Shown here one piece after another: positions 1 through 9,938 of a stretch of DNA of 64,000 bases. The stretch is taken from the NCBI RefSeq assembly GCF_002223055.1, contig NZ_NKFL01000004.1, positions 62,001-126,000 on the forward strand, given 5' to 3'. Within the stretch, counting starts at the first letter, position 1; each line of letters starts with the position of its first letter. Below the pieces are notes generated by a model. It had not been told where the DNA came from, made no database searches, and worked only from the letters and a program-made list of their open reading frames with translations. This DNA comes from Burkholderia sp. HI2500 (GTDB taxonomy: Bacteria > Pseudomonadota > Gammaproteobacteria > Burkholderiales > Burkholderiaceae). A program made the position numbers and the translations under genes.

Positions 1-850
1 GCCAGACCGAGATGTCGACGTAGCGTGCGTAGACGGCCGCCACTTCGTCCGCCTGGCGCGCGAGCACGCCCGACAGCGCGATGCGCCCGCCCGGCTTGAC
101 CTTCGAGGCGAGCATCGACGCCATCAGCTTCAGCGGATTCGACAGGATGTTCGCGACGACGATGTCGAATTCACCGTCCGGGCATGCATCGGGCAGCCCG
201 TACGTGACTTCCGCACGGTTGCGTTCGCTGTTCTGCCGCGCCGATTCGACCGCCTGCGGATCGATGTCGATGCCGATGACGGGGTTCGCCCCGCATTTCT
301 TCGCGAGGATCGCGAGAATGCCCGAGCCGCAGCCGTAGTCGAGCACCGACTGGCCGGGCGTCACCGACTGCTCGAGCCATTCCATGCACAGGCGCGTGGT
401 CGGGTGGCTGCCGGTGCCGAAGGCGAGGCCCGGATCGAGTTCGAGGATGAGCGCGTCGGGGTCGGGCGCATCGTGCCACGACGGCACGACCCAGATCCGC
501 TCGCCGATCGGGATCGGCTCGAACTGCGATTGCGTGAGACGCACCCAGTCCTGCTCTTCGACTTCGCGGACGGTGAACGCCGGCGTCTCGGCGACGCCGA
601 TCTCGTTCGCGGCCGCCGCGAGCAGCACGGCCGGCTCATGGTCGGCCGCGAGCAGCGCGACCACGCGCGAGTGCTGCCACGCGGTGCGGTCGGGCACGAG
701 ACCCGGCTCGCCGAAGAGCGGCTGTTCGTCGGGCGTGTCGGCGTCGGCATCCTCGACGGACACCGACAGCGCGCCGAGTTCGAGCAGCGCGTCGGACAGC
801 GCCTCCGCATGCTCACGGGCCAGTTCGACGACGAGTTCGCGATAGCTCAT
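1..850 (-). CDS. prmA: Ribosomal protein L11 methyltransferase, 3' end off the window
   Basis: Reads from an ATG at 850 down to base 1 without a stop, so about 283 residues are visible and the last few residues of a roughly 300-residue family lie outside. PrmA uses S-adenosylmethionine to methylate ribosomal protein L11 in the cytoplasm. The C-terminal Rossmann domain is clear: the SAM loop LDYGCGSG, the acidic strand end GIDIDP, and the family motif VANILSNPL. The N-terminal half is the less conserved L11-recognition domain. The start lies 2 bases after the accC stop (TAA-gc-ATG), so it is probably translated as the last gene of the aroQ-accB-accC-prmA transcript. Assignment by motif recognition; very likely. 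Confidence 0.93.
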   Translation of the reverse strand, partial: MSYRELVVELAREHAEALSDALLELGALSVSVEDADADTPDEQPLFGEPGLVPDRTAWQHSRVVALLAADHEPAVLLAAAANEIGVAETPAFTVREVEEQDWVRLTQSQFEPIPIGERIWVVPSWHDAPDPDALILELDPGLAFGTGSHPTTRLCMEWLEQSVTPGQSVLDYGCGSGILAILAKKCGANPVIGIDIDPQAVESARQNSERNRAEVTYGLPDACPDGEFDIVVANILSNPLKLMASMLASKVKPGGRIALSGVLARQADEVAAVYARYVDISVW

Positions 851-852
851 GC

Positions 853-2220
853 TTACGCTTCTTCCGGTGCGACCTGCTGCTTCTGGGCGAGCCGGTTTTC
901 GAGGTAGTGGATGCTGGTGCCGCCTTCGACGAACTTCGAATCGATCATCAGCTCGCGGTGCAGCGGGATGTTGGTCTGGATGCCTTCGACGACCATTTCC
1001 GACAGCGCGATGCGCATCCGGCTGATCGCCTGCTCGCGCGTCGCGCCGTAGGTGATCAGCTTGCCGATCATCGAATCATAGTTCGGCGGCACGAAATAGC
1101 CATTGTAGGCGTGCGAATCGACGCGCACGCCGGGGCCGCCCGGCGTATGCCACGACGTGATCCGGCCCGGCGACGGCGTGAACTTGAACGGATCTTCCGC
1201 GTTGATCCGGCATTCGATCGCATGTCCGCGGAACTGGATGTCGCGCTGGCGCAGCGTGAGCTTCTCGCCGGCCGCGATGCGGATCTGTTCCTGCACGATG
1301 TCGACGCCCGTGATCAGCTCCGATACCGGGTGCTCGACCTGCACGCGCGTGTTCATCTCGATGAAGTAGAACTCGCCGTTTTCGTACAGGAATTCGAACG
1401 TGCCCGCGCCGAGATAGCCCATCTTCTTGCAGGCGTCCGCGCAGCGGTCGCCGATGCGGTCGATCAGGCGGCGCGGAATGCCGGGTGCCGGCGCTTCCTC
1501 GATCACCTTCTGGTGGCGGCGCTGCATCGAGCAATCGCGCTCGCCGAGCCAGATCGCGTTCTTGTACGCGTCGGACAGCACCTGGATTTCGATGTGGCGC
1601 GGGTTCTCGAGGAACTTCTCCATGTACACCTGCGGGTTGCCGAACGCACGGCCGGCTTCCTCGCGGGTCATGTTGACCGCGTTGACGAGCGCGGCCTCGG
1701 TGTGCACGACGCGCATCCCGCGTCCGCCACCGCCGCCTGCCGCCTTGATGATGACCGGATAGCCGATCGCGCGCGCAATCTTGACGATCTCCTTCGGATC
1801 GTCCGGCAACGCGCCTTCCGAGCCCGGCACGCACGGCACGCCGGTCTTGATCATCGTCTGCTTCGCGGTGACCTTGTCACCCATCATGCGGATCGTTTCC
1901 GGGCGCGGGCCGATGAACGTGAAGCCCGACTGCTCGACGCGTTCCGCGAAATCGGCGTTCTCCGACAGGAAGCCGTAGCCGGGGTGGATCGCCTCGGCAT
2001 CGGTGACTTCCGCGGCGCTGATCAGCGCCGGCATGTTCAGGTAGCTCAGGTTCGACGGGGCCGGGCCGATACAGACGGCTTCGTCCGCGAGGCGCACGTA
2101 CTTGGCTTCCTTGTCGGCTTCCGAGTAGACGACCACCGTCTTGACGCCGAGCTCACGGCACGCACGCTGGATGCGCAGCGCGATTTCACCGCGGTTGGCA
2201 ATGAGGATTTTTTCAAACAT
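853..2220 (-). CDS. accC: Biotin carboxylase subunit of acetyl-CoA carboxylase
   Basis: 455 residues, normal length. AccC carboxylates the biotin carried by AccB using ATP and bicarbonate, the first half of malonyl-CoA synthesis for fatty acids. It starts with the typical [17 protein letters not shown]. The ATP-grasp glycine loop [11 protein letters not shown] is near residues 159-169 and the active-site stretch [14 protein letters not shown] lies in the C-terminal half. The gene follows accB by 84 bases, the usual bacterial accBC order, and is followed at once by prmA. No truncation or odd residue seen. Confidence 0.98.
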   Translation of the reverse strand: MFEKILIANRGEIALRIQRACRELGVKTVVVYSEADKEAKYVRLADEAVCIGPAPSNLSYLNMPALISAAEVTDAEAIHPGYGFLSENADFAERVEQSGFTFIGPRPETIRMMGDKVTAKQTMIKTGVPCVPGSEGALPDDPKEIVKIARAIGYPVIIKAAGGGGGRGMRVVHTEAALVNAVNMTREEAGRAFGNPQVYMEKFLENPRHIEIQVLSDAYKNAIWLGERDCSMQRRHQKVIEEAPAPGIPRRLIDRIGDRCADACKKMGYLGAGTFEFLYENGEFYFIEMNTRVQVEHPVSELITGVDIVQEQIRIAAGEKLTLRQRDIQFRGHAIECRINAEDPFKFTPSPGRITSWHTPGGPGVRVDSHAYNGYFVPPNYDSMIGKLITYGATREQAISRMRIALSEMVVEGIQTNIPLHRELMIDSKFVEGGTSIHYLENRLAQKQQVAPEEA

Positions 2221-2304
2221 AGCGAGTATTCGTCTCTTCGAGGGGCGCGCGAACGGCGCCTGGCGGGCATCGGCGGCGCGCGGCCCGCAGGCCGCGCGGC
2301 GGAC

Positions 2305-2778
2305 TTAGCCGATCACGAAAAGCGGCTGGCCGTATTCGACGGCCTGGCCGTTCTCGACGAGGATTTCCTTGATCACGCCGGCCTTGTCCGACTCGATCTC
2401 GTTGAGCAGCTTCATCGCTTCGATGATGCAGATGGTCTGGCCTTCCTTGACCGTATCGCCCACCTGGACGAACGGGTCCGCGCCCGGCGACGGTGCGCGA
2501 TAGAACGTGCCGACCATCGGCGACGTCACGACGTGGCCCTGCGGGACCGCCGGAGCGGCTGCGCCGCCTGCGGCCGGCGCGGCAGCGCCTTCGGTCGGCA
2601 GCGCGGCCGACGGGGCGGGCGCGCTGACTTGCGGGGCATACCCAGCCGTCGGCTGCACGTAGACCGGCGGCGCGTTCTTGACGATGCGCACCTTGCCTTC
2701 GCCTTCCGTCACTTCCAGCTCGGAGATGCCGGATTCGGAAACGAGGTCGATCAGAGTTTTCAGCTTACGAAGATCCAT
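2305..2778 (-). CDS. accB: Biotin carboxyl carrier protein of acetyl-CoA carboxylase
   Basis: 157 residues from the ATG at 2778 ([12 protein letters not shown], the family's normal N-terminus). A longer reading from 2796 adds only six residues (MKGEFP) that overlap the purine-rich ribosome site, so the shorter start is chosen. The C-terminal lipoyl/biotinyl domain contains [12 protein letters not shown], whose lysine should be biotinylated. The middle is a flexible Ala/Pro-rich linker, as usual in AccB. It hands carboxyl groups from AccC to the AccAD transferase. It lies between aroQ and accC on the same strand. Confidence 0.97.
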   Translation of the reverse strand: MDLRKLKTLIDLVSESGISELEVTEGEGKVRIVKNAPPVYVQPTAGYAPQVSAPAPSAALPTEGAAAPAAGGAAAPAVPQGHVVTSPMVGTFYRAPSPGADPFVQVGDTVKEGQTICIIEAMKLLNEIESDKAGVIKEILVENGQAVEYGQPLFVIG

Positions 2779-2844
2779 CGGGAATTCCCCTTTCAATACG
2801 TGAAAGCGCCGGTTAGGGGCCGGCGCTGAATCTAGATCGCGAAA

Positions 2845-3297
2845 TCAGCCGCGCGACGTGCCTTGCAGCTTGTCCAGCGCGTACTCGAGCGCGTACAGAT
2901 AACCTTTCCAGCCGAGCCCGCAGATCACGCCTTCGGCCTGGTCGGAAAAGTAGGAGTGGTGCCTGAACGCTTCGCGGCGATGCACGTTCGACAAGTGAAC
3001 CTCGACGAACGGGATGCCAACGCCGGCGATCGCGTCCCGGATCGCGACACTCGTGTGCGTGTACGCGGCCGGATTGATCAGGATGAAATCGGTCTGTTCC
3101 TCCCGCGCGGCCTGGATGCGGTCGACCAGCGCACCTTCATGGTTGCTCTGGAACGACGACAGTTCGGCGCCGGCTTCCCGGGCACGCGCGGCAAGCGCCT
3201 GATCGATCTGGGCGAGCGTGACGCGGCCGTACACCTCCGGTTCCCGGGTGCCGAGAAGGTTCAGGTTGGGGCCGTGCAGCACCAGCAATCGTGTCAT
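2845..3297 (-). CDS. aroQ: Type II 3-dehydroquinate dehydratase
   Basis: 150 residues. Converts 3-dehydroquinate to 3-dehydroshikimate in aromatic amino acid synthesis. The sequence begins [21 protein letters not shown], with the catalytic tyrosine in PEVYG, and carries [10 protein letters not shown] and the substrate-binding [11 protein letters not shown] with its histidines. It appears to be the first gene of the aroQ-accB-accC-prmA run: 66 bases separate it from accB and an AT-rich promoter-like stretch lies just upstream. Confidence 0.97.
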   Translation of the reverse strand: MTRLLVLHGPNLNLLGTREPEVYGRVTLAQIDQALAARAREAGAELSSFQSNHEGALVDRIQAAREEQTDFILINPAAYTHTSVAIRDAIAGVGIPFVEVHLSNVHRREAFRHHSYFSDQAEGVICGLGWKGYLYALEYALDKLQGTSRG

Positions 3298-3327
3298 GGT
3301 CGCTTCTATTTCTGCGGAATTGCGCGA

Positions 3328-3357
3328 ACTTTAGCGCTATTTAGAGAAATTTGTCTA
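3328..3357 (-). promoter_or_regulatory. Candidate sigma-70 promoter for aroQ-accB-accC-prmA
   Basis: On the minus strand TAGACA (3352-3357) and TAAAGT (3328-3333) are separated by 18 bases in an AT-rich patch that stands out from the GC-rich surroundings. The -35 matches TTGACA at five of six and the -10 matches TATAAT at four of six. Transcription would start about 20-25 bases before the aroQ ATG. Seen by eye only. Confidence 0.45.
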
Positions 3358-3491
3358 GTTTTGCCGAACGGCCGGGCGCACGCGATCTGCAAGAATTACC
3401 GGTGCGCATCCAAAGTGTCGGCGAATTCACGCGAAATTGCGGTGATCGACGGGCAAATTGCCGCCAACGTGCGGGCCGCCGTTCGGGCAGG

Positions 3492-4043
3492 TTACAGCGC
3501 GTCGAGCGTCTTTTTCAGCTCGGCCGGCTGGATTTGCCCCAATTTTGTCTCGCGGATCTTGCCGGTTTCGTCGATGACGACCGTAAACGGCAGCGCGCCG
3601 GCCGTATTTCCGAAATTACGGGCCAGATCGGCGCCCGCATACCCGCTGACGAATACCGGGTAATCGACCTTCACCTTCTGCAGAAAGTTCTTCACGTTCT
3701 GTTCGGAATCGACGCCGATCCCGATGAAACGGATGCCCTTCTGCTTATATTGGTGCGATAGCGCGACGAGCTCCGGCATCTCCTCGACGCAGGGGCCGCA
3801 CCATGACGCCCAGAAATTGACGACGACCTTCTGGCCCTTGAACGCGGACAACGTGGCCGGCTTGCCGTCGGTGCCCGTCAGCGACGCCGCCCATAACTGT
3901 TCGACCGGGCTGCCCTGCGCAGCGGGCGCGGCGACGGCGACACCGTCGTCGGTCGGCCCGCGGAACCAATGGCCGGCGGTGAGTCCGCCGGCAACGGCGG
4001 CGGCCGCGACCACCGCGAGCGCCAACATGCGTTTCATCATCAT
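3492..4043 (-). CDS. TlpA/ResA-like membrane-anchored thioredoxin
   Basis: 183 residues from the first of three tandem ATGs (4043, 4040, 4037); which is used cannot be told. An N-terminal hydrophobic segment (MLALAVVAAAAVAGGLTAG) anchors or exports the protein, followed by a periplasmic thioredoxin-fold domain with the redox motif WASWCGPCVEEMPE and the cis-proline region GALPFTVVIDE. This family reduces disulfides in periplasmic proteins, for example during cytochrome c maturation, but the specific partner cannot be read from the sequence. It starts 7 bases after the stop of the upstream gene, so the two are likely cotranscribed. Confidence 0.88.
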   Translation of the reverse strand: MMMKRMLALAVVAAAAVAGGLTAGHWFRGPTDDGVAVAAPAAQGSPVEQLWAASLTGTDGKPATLSAFKGQKVVVNFWASWCGPCVEEMPELVALSHQYKQKGIRFIGIGVDSEQNVKNFLQKVKVDYPVFVSGYAGADLARNFGNTAGALPFTVVIDETGKIRETKLGQIQPAELKKTLDAL

Positions 4044-4050
4044 CGTTGAA

Positions 4051-4695
4051 TCATTCCGGTTCGGAAGGGGTCTTGCCTGCTTCGACGAGCGCGCGCAGCG
4101 CGGCGGCATCCGCACGGGCGACCCGGCCGCGCGCGTCGGCCTTGACCGCGCCGCGCAGGTCGTCGCTCGCATAGAGCGCGAGGTGGATGCCGATTGCGTC
4201 GACGTCGCGTCGCGGGCGCCACAGGAAACTGAGCGTCTCGACGTCGGCGCGGCCCGCGAAGTGCCGCGTCTCGGAGACGTCGTACTGGACGTTCTGGTTC
4301 AGCAGGTAGATCGCGACGTCCTTCGGGTTGTCGGTGAATGCCTGCAAATGAATATCCGAATGCGCGTTCGCGGTGCCGTTCAGCACGGCGCCCGTCACAT
4401 AAGGATGGAACTCGGCGAGCCGGCGCATCCAGTCGAGCGCGATTTCGCGCAGGCGGCGCAGTTCGTCCGGCTGCGTGTCGCTCTGGAACAGGGCGAGGTA
4501 CTCGCGCAGTTCTTCCTCGATCTGGTCATTATCCGGCAGCCATTCGCCGGCAACGCGCGTATCACCCAGCAACTGGCGCGCGGCCTTGCGCTTTGCGCCG
4601 GCATAGTCCAGGCCGTCTTCCGCGATCAGGCGCGCGGCGGACTGGGCGATTTCCTCGCGGACGCGCCGCGGGTCGAGAAGGGTTTTACGAGACAT
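4051..4695 (-). CDS. Conserved protein with a nucleotidyltransferase-like motif
   Basis: 214 residues from ATG at 4695; a reading extended to 4935 would run through the mpl promoter region and is rejected. The N-terminal part is helical and charged (MSRKTLLDPRRVREEIAQSA). The middle has GAVLNGTANAHSDIHLQAF, which resembles the G-S...D-x-D/H pattern of nucleotidyltransferase folds. I do not know a substrate. Such proteins in this genus have sometimes carried the name of a mur ligase, probably by proximity to mpl; nothing in the sequence (no GKT/S loop) supports a ligase. It is divergent from mpl and upstream of the thioredoxin gene. Confidence 0.75.
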   Translation of the reverse strand: MSRKTLLDPRRVREEIAQSAARLIAEDGLDYAGAKRKAARQLLGDTRVAGEWLPDNDQIEEELREYLALFQSDTQPDELRRLREIALDWMRRLAEFHPYVTGAVLNGTANAHSDIHLQAFTDNPKDVAIYLLNQNVQYDVSETRHFAGRADVETLSFLWRPRRDVDAIGIHLALYASDDLRGAVKADARGRVARADAAALRALVEAGKTPSEPE

Positions 4696-4941
4696 GATCC
4701 GGCAATCATACTCGATCGCCGCAGGGCCCGAGCGCGGGTGCGGCGGCCTGCCGCCCGGCGCGCCGGCGCCGTTCGCGCGCAGCGTTCGGGCCGCCGGGCA
4801 CGGCAGGCCGTCAGTTACAATACTGTTCTTTGTGTCGCGGCAACAGCCGTTGGCCGGGCGTCGACCGCACGGCCTGTCCGCCGCGCCGCACACGCATCCT
4901 TTCCGAATCGACGGCGCCCGGCGGCGCGAAAGCATTCATCT

Positions 4942-6327
4942 ATGCACATCCACATTCTTGGCATCTGCGGCACCTTCATGGGCGGTCTCGCCGTACTCGC
5001 GCGCGAGGCGGGCCACACGGTGACGGGTTGCGACGCGGGCGTCTATCCGCCGATGAGCACGCAGCTCGAGGCGCAGGGCATCACGCTGATCGAGGGCTAC
5101 GGCGCCGAGCAGATCGACCTGAAACCGGACCTGTTCGTGATCGGCAACGTCGTCACGCGCGGCAATCCGCTGATGGAGGCGATCCTGGATCGCGGCCTGC
5201 CGTACGTGTCGGGCCCGCAGTGGCTCGGCGAGCACGTGCTGGCCGGCAAATGGGTGCTCGCGGTAGCGGGCACGCACGGCAAGACGACCACGTCGTCGAT
5301 GCTCGCGTGGCTGCTGGAAGACGCGGGCCTGAACCCGGGCTTCCTGATCGGCGGCGTGCCGCTGAACTTCGGCGTGTCGGCGCGGCTCACCGATTCGAGC
5401 TTCTTCGTGATCGAGGCCGACGAATACGACACGGCGTTCTTCGACAAGCGCTCGAAGTTCGTCCACTACCGGCCGCGCACCGCGGTGCTGAACAACCTCG
5501 AATTCGATCACGCCGACATCTTCCCGGATCTCGCCGCGATCGAGACGCAATTCCACCATCTCGTGCGGACCGTGCCCGGTGTCGGCCGGATCGTCACGAA
5601 CGGCCGCTCGGACGCGCTCGAGCGCGTGCTGGCGCGCGGCTGCTGGAGCGAGGTCGAGCGCTTCGGCGTCGACGGCGGTTGGCAGGCGTTGCCGGCCGAG
5701 GACGGCGTGCCGGTCGACGAGCGCTTCGCGGTGTATTCGCACGCGGAACGCGTCGGCGAAGTCGCCTGGCAGGTGCAGGGCGATCACAACCGGATGAACG
5801 CGCTCGCAGCGATCGCGGCCGCGCGCCACGTCGGCGTGCCGCCTGCGCAGGCGGCCGCGTCCCTCACGTCGTTCCGCAACGTGAAGCGCCGGATGGAAGT
5901 GCGCGGCAGCGTGGACGGCGTGACCGTCTACGACGACTTCGCGCACCATCCGACCGCGATCGACACCACGATCGCCGGCCTTCGTGCCCGCATCGGCCGT
6001 CAGAATGCCCGCATCCTCGCGGTGCTCGAGCCGCGCTCGAACACGATGAAGCTCGGCGTGATGAAGTCGCAATTGCCGGCGAGCCTGGCCGACGCCGATC
6101 TCGTGTTCGGTTACGGCGCGCCGACCGGGCGGGACGCGCTCGGCTGGAATCTGGCCGAAGCGCTGGCGCCGCTCGGCGAGAAGGCCCACGCATTCGACGA
6201 TCTGCACCTGCTGGTGAAGTCCGTCGTCGCCGCGGCCCGTCCGGGCGACCACGTGCTCGTGATGAGCAACGGCGGCTTCGGCGGCGTGCACCAGAAGCTG
6301 CTCGATGCGCTCGGGAGCCGCACGTGA
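4942..6327 (+). CDS. mpl: UDP-N-acetylmuramate:L-Ala-gamma-D-Glu-meso-DAP ligase
   Basis: 461 residues. Mpl recycles peptidoglycan by joining the murein tripeptide to UDP-MurNAc with ATP. The N-terminal Rossmann domain starts MHIHILGICGTFMGGLAVL. The ATP-binding P-loop is AVAGTHGKTTTSSML, the central domain has EADEYDTAFFD and the hinge LNNLEFDHADIF, and the C-terminal domain carries VYDDFAHHPTAI. The ATG at 4942 is chosen because it gives the standard N-terminus. A TACAAT at 4816-4821 could be its -10, without an obvious -35. The last codons overlap the next gene. Confidence 0.97.
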   Translation: MHIHILGICGTFMGGLAVLAREAGHTVTGCDAGVYPPMSTQLEAQGITLIEGYGAEQIDLKPDLFVIGNVVTRGNPLMEAILDRGLPYVSGPQWLGEHVLAGKWVLAVAGTHGKTTTSSMLAWLLEDAGLNPGFLIGGVPLNFGVSARLTDSSFFVIEADEYDTAFFDKRSKFVHYRPRTAVLNNLEFDHADIFPDLAAIETQFHHLVRTVPGVGRIVTNGRSDALERVLARGCWSEVERFGVDGGWQALPAEDGVPVDERFAVYSHAERVGEVAWQVQGDHNRMNALAAIAAARHVGVPPAQAAASLTSFRNVKRRMEVRGSVDGVTVYDDFAHHPTAIDTTIAGLRARIGRQNARILAVLEPRSNTMKLGVMKSQLPASLADADLVFGYGAPTGRDALGWNLAEALAPLGEKAHAFDDLHLLVKSVVAAARPGDHVLVMSNGGFGGVHQKLLDALGSRT

Positions 6328-6893
6328 TCCTGTACCTGCACGGCTTCCGGTCGTCGCCGGAATCGCAGAAGTCACGGCAACTCGCCGCGCGCATGGCCGA
6401 ACTCGGCCGGATTGACGAGTGGCGGTGCCCGTCGCTGTCGGTGTCGCCGCTCGAAGCGATCGCCGTCGCGGAAGCCGAGGTGGCCGGTGCGCGCGACGTG
6501 ACCGTCATCGGCAGCTCGCTCGGCGGCTATTACGCGACGTGGCTCGCCGAAAAGCACGGCTGGAAGGCCGTGCTGCTGAATCCGGCCATCGTGCCGCAGC
6601 GCGATCTCGAGCAGCATCTCGGCGAGCAGCCGCTGTATCACGGCGGCGGCACGATCGTCGTCGAGCGCCGTCACCTGCATGAGCTCGATGCGCTGCGCGT
6701 GCCGGCGATCACGCGTGCCGAACGCTACTATCTGTTCGCGGCGACCGGCGACGAAGTGCTCGATTACCGCGAGATGCTCGCGCATTACCCGGGCGCGAAG
6801 ACGCGCGTGATCGAAGGCAGCGATCACGGGATCAGCGAATTTGCCGACTACGTCGACGACGTTCTCGCCTTTTGCGACGGAAAGACGTCTTAA
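6324..6893 (+). CDS. YqiA/YcfP-type alpha/beta-hydrolase (esterase)
   Basis: 189 residues from a GTG that overlaps the mpl stop (GTGA at 6324-6327), which implies translational coupling. The protein begins with the family signature ILYLHGFRSSPESQKS. The nucleophile elbow is GSSLGGYYATWLA, an aspartate follows in AATGDEVLDY, and the histidine is in EGSDHGISEF, giving a complete Ser-Asp-His triad. YqiA proteins are small cytoplasmic esterases of uncertain physiological substrate. The coupling to mpl is a context hint only. Confidence 0.9.
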   Translation: MILYLHGFRSSPESQKSRQLAARMAELGRIDEWRCPSLSVSPLEAIAVAEAEVAGARDVTVIGSSLGGYYATWLAEKHGWKAVLLNPAIVPQRDLEQHLGEQPLYHGGGTIVVERRHLHELDALRVPAITRAERYYLFAATGDEVLDYREMLAHYPGAKTRVIEGSDHGISEFADYVDDVLAFCDGKTS

Positions 6894-6973
6894 ACCGGCC
6901 ATGTGCCGATCGAATTCCCATCATCATGCGGCGCCGCCGACGCGGCGCCCGGCAGTCTGAACGAGAGTACTGA

Positions 6974-9061
6974 GTGAACGTTTTCTTCGAGGAATCGGGC
7001 AGTTTCAAGGCGGGCAGCGTGCTGTCGCGCCAGGGCGACGCGTTTCAGGTCGAGTTGCCCGGCGGGCGGCGGGCGAAGGTGCGCGCGAAAGACGTGCTGA
7101 TCGAATTCGACAAGCCGGCCGCAAGCGAACTGATGCAGGAAGCCGACACGGCCGCGCAGCAGATCGATCTGGATTTCCTGTGGGAATGCGCGCCGGCCGA
7201 CGAGTTTGCCTATACGGCGCTGGCCGCGGAATACTTCGGCGCGTCGTACGGCCCGGTCGAGCGCGCGGCGCTCGTGTTGCGCCTGCACGGCTCGCCCGTC
7301 TACTTCCGCCGCAAGGGGCGCGGCCAGTACCAGCGCGCGCCGGAAGAGCAGCTCAAGATGGCGCTCGCGTCGCTCGAGCGCAAGCGCCAGCAAGCGCTCG
7401 TCCAGGTGCAGTATGAAGAGGAACTGAAGGCCGGCAAGCTGCCGGAGGCGTTCGCGGGCAAGGTGCTCGGGCTGCTGACGCGGCCGGACAAGAACTCGAT
7501 CGAATACAAGGCGATGGAAGCGGCGGCCGGTGCGCGCGGCGTGTCGCCGGCGCGGCTGATGCTCGACTGCGGCGGCATCGCGTCGCCGCGTGCACTGCAC
7601 GAGGCGCGCTTCCTCGCGGAATTCTTCCCGCACGGCACGGGCTTCCCGGCCGTCACGGTCGGCCCGCTGCCGGACGACCTGCCGCGTGCGGACGTCCAGG
7701 CGTTCTCGATCGACGACATCACGACGACCGAAATCGACGATGCGTTCTCGGTCGAGCACCTGGCCGACGGCCGCGTGCGGATCGGCGTGCACATCGCGGC
7801 GCCGGCGCTCGGCATCGTGCGCGGCGACCCGGTCGACGCGATCGCGCGCACGCGCCTGTCGACCGTCTACATGCCGGGCGACAAGATCACGATGCTGCCG
7901 GACGACGTCGTCGACGTGTTCACGCTGAAGGAAGGCGATTACCGTCCGGCACTGTCGCTGTACATCATCGTCAATCGCGAAACCCAGGAGATCGTCGCGA
8001 ACGAGACGCGCGCCGAGCTCGTGTTCGTGAAGAACAACCTGCGGCACAACCACCTCGACGAGCTCGTCAACGAAGAGACGCTCGCGGCCGGCACCGGCGA
8101 CTATCCGCACAAGGACGACATTGCCGTGCTGTGGCCGCTCGCGCAGGCGCTGTTCGAGAAGCGCCAGGTCGCGCGCGCGGGCTACGGCCTGAAGCGCGAG
8201 GTGCAGCGCAACACCGATTACAACTTCTACGTCGACGGCGAGCACGTGTCGATCACGCCGCGCCGCCGCGGGTCGCCGCTCGACCTGATCGTGTCGGAGC
8301 TTGCGATCCTCGCGAACTCGACCTGGGGCGCCTTCCTGCACGACCACACGGTGCCGGGCATCTACCGCTCGCAGCGCGGCTTCGGCGCGCCGGGCCCGAA
8401 GCGCACGCGGATGCAGACGACGGCCGCGCCGCACGAAGGCCTCGGCGTCGCGCAGTACGCGTGGAGCACGTCGCCGCTGCGCCGCTACGTCGACCTCGTG
8501 AACCAGTGGCAGCTGCTCGCGTGCGTGCAGCATGGCGTCACCGCGAAGCTCGCCGCGCCGTTCAAGCCGAAGGACGCCGATCTGTACGCGGTCGTGCAGG
8601 GCTTCGACGACACCTACACGGCCTACGCCGACTACCAGCGCCGGATGGAGTATTTCTGGTGCCTGCGCTGGCTCGCGCAGGAGCAGAAGAAGCAGGTCGT
8701 CGCGAGCGTCGTGAAGGGCGACCTCGTGCGCCTCGAGGAAATTCCGCTGCTGCTGCACGTGCCGGGGCTCGGTGTGCATGCGCGCGGCACGCGCGTGTTG
8801 CTCGACGTGATGGCGCTCGACGAGCTGACGATCGAGGCGTCGGTGCGGTTGCTGAACGTGCTCGATGCGCCGACCGTGACGAGCGGCGACGCGGCGGAGG
8901 AAGAGGATGACGCCGACGGCGGCGACGACACGCTGATCGACACCGAAGACGCCACGGCCGAAACCGAAGCCGAAGCACTGGCGGAAGCGGATGGCGCGGC
9001 GGCCGGTGAAGGCGGCGAAGCCGCGAACGGCGACGCCGGCGAAGAGGGGCACGCATCATGA
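6974..9061 (+). CDS. RNB-family (RNase II/R-like) exoribonuclease
   Basis: 695 residues from GTG at 6974. RNB enzymes degrade RNA processively 3' to 5'. The catalytic acidic cluster is [15 protein letters not shown], with D247, E253, D255 and D256; the second position is aspartate in E. coli RNase II and glutamate here. Downstream motifs [14 protein letters not shown] and [14 protein letters not shown] are typical. The last 55 or so residues are an acidic, Ala-rich tail ([11 protein letters not shown] and on) that looks disordered. A short OB-like remnant precedes the tail rather than a clear S1 domain. The stop overlaps the aroE start (ATGA). Confidence 0.9.
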   Translation: MNVFFEESGSFKAGSVLSRQGDAFQVELPGGRRAKVRAKDVLIEFDKPAASELMQEADTAAQQIDLDFLWECAPADEFAYTALAAEYFGASYGPVERAALVLRLHGSPVYFRRKGRGQYQRAPEEQLKMALASLERKRQQALVQVQYEEELKAGKLPEAFAGKVLGLLTRPDKNSIEYKAMEAAAGARGVSPARLMLDCGGIASPRALHEARFLAEFFPHGTGFPAVTVGPLPDDLPRADVQAFSIDDITTTEIDDAFSVEHLADGRVRIGVHIAAPALGIVRGDPVDAIARTRLSTVYMPGDKITMLPDDVVDVFTLKEGDYRPALSLYIIVNRETQEIVANETRAELVFVKNNLRHNHLDELVNEETLAAGTGDYPHKDDIAVLWPLAQALFEKRQVARAGYGLKREVQRNTDYNFYVDGEHVSITPRRRGSPLDLIVSELAILANSTWGAFLHDHTVPGIYRSQRGFGAPGPKRTRMQTTAAPHEGLGVAQYAWSTSPLRRYVDLVNQWQLLACVQHGVTAKLAAPFKPKDADLYAVVQGFDDTYTAYADYQRRMEYFWCLRWLAQEQKKQVVASVVKGDLVRLEEIPLLLHVPGLGVHARGTRVLLDVMALDELTIEASVRLLNVLDAPTVTSGDAAEEEDDADGGDDTLIDTEDATAETEAEALAEADGAAAGEGGEAANGDAGEEGHAS

Positions 9062-9924
9062 CCGCGATTGCGTCGATGCGCGGCGCCGACCGCTATGTCG
9101 TATTCGGCAACCCGGTGGCGCACAGCAAGTCGCCGTTCATCCACGCGCAATTCGCCGCGCAAACGGGGGAGCCGATCGAATACACGCACCGGCTCGCGCC
9201 GGTCGACGGGTTCGACGCGGCCGTGCGCGCGTTCGTCGCCGAAGGCGGTCGCGGTGCGAACGTGACGGTGCCGTTCAAGCTCGAAGCGCATGCGCTCGCC
9301 GACACGTTGTCGCCGCGCGCGGCGGCGGCGGGTGCCGTGAACACGCTGCGCATCGACGCCGACGGCCGCATCCATGGCGACAACACCGACGGTGTCGGCC
9401 TCGTGCGCGATATCGAAGCGAATCTCGGCGTGTCGCTGGCGGGCGCACGCATCCTGCTGCTCGGCGCGGGCGGCGCGGCGCGCGGGGTCGTGTTGCCGCT
9501 GCTCGACCGCGCGCCGCTGTCGATCGGAATCGTGAACCGCACCGCGAGCAAGGCCGAAGCGCTCGTCGGCCAGTTCATGCAGGCCGCGCACGATGCGGGC
9601 TGCACGCTCGCGGGCGGTGGCCCCGACGTCGTGCGCGCGGAGCCGTACGACGTGGTGATCAACGCGACGGCCGGCAGCCTCGATGCCGCGTTGCCGGAGT
9701 GTGATGCGGCCGCGTTCGGCGCGGGCACGCTTGCGTACGACATGATGTACGGCGCACAGCCGACGGTGTTCATGCAGCATGCGGCGTCGCTCGGCGCGCG
9801 CACGGCCGACGGGCTCGGCATGCTCGTCGAGCAGGCGGCCGAATCGTTCTTCATCTGGCGCGGTGTGCGGCCGGACGGCGCACCGGTGCTGGCCGCGCTG
9901 CGCCAGGCGCTCGCGGCGAGCTGA
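9058..9924 (+). CDS. aroE: Shikimate dehydrogenase
   Basis: 288 residues. Reduces 3-dehydroshikimate to shikimate with NADPH. The substrate site is visible in [15 protein letters not shown] and NVTVPFK (catalytic lysine), with [11 protein letters not shown] completing it. The NADP-binding glycine loop is [11 protein letters not shown] and the [10 protein letters not shown] strand follows, which favours NADP over NAD. ATG at 9058 overlaps the preceding ribonuclease stop, so the two are coupled. Normal length. Confidence 0.97.
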   Translation: MTAIASMRGADRYVVFGNPVAHSKSPFIHAQFAAQTGEPIEYTHRLAPVDGFDAAVRAFVAEGGRGANVTVPFKLEAHALADTLSPRAAAAGAVNTLRIDADGRIHGDNTDGVGLVRDIEANLGVSLAGARILLLGAGGAARGVVLPLLDRAPLSIGIVNRTASKAEALVGQFMQAAHDAGCTLAGGGPDVVRAEPYDVVINATAGSLDAALPECDAAAFGAGTLAYDMMYGAQPTVFMQHAASLGARTADGLGMLVEQAAESFFIWRGVRPDGAPVLAALRQALAAS

Positions 9925-9938
9925 GCGGAGCGCGGCAC

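Noticed and set aside
3724..4941. N-terminal extension of mpl back to 3724
   Set aside because: It crosses the opposite-strand thioredoxin and hypothetical genes; the standard Mpl start is at 4942.
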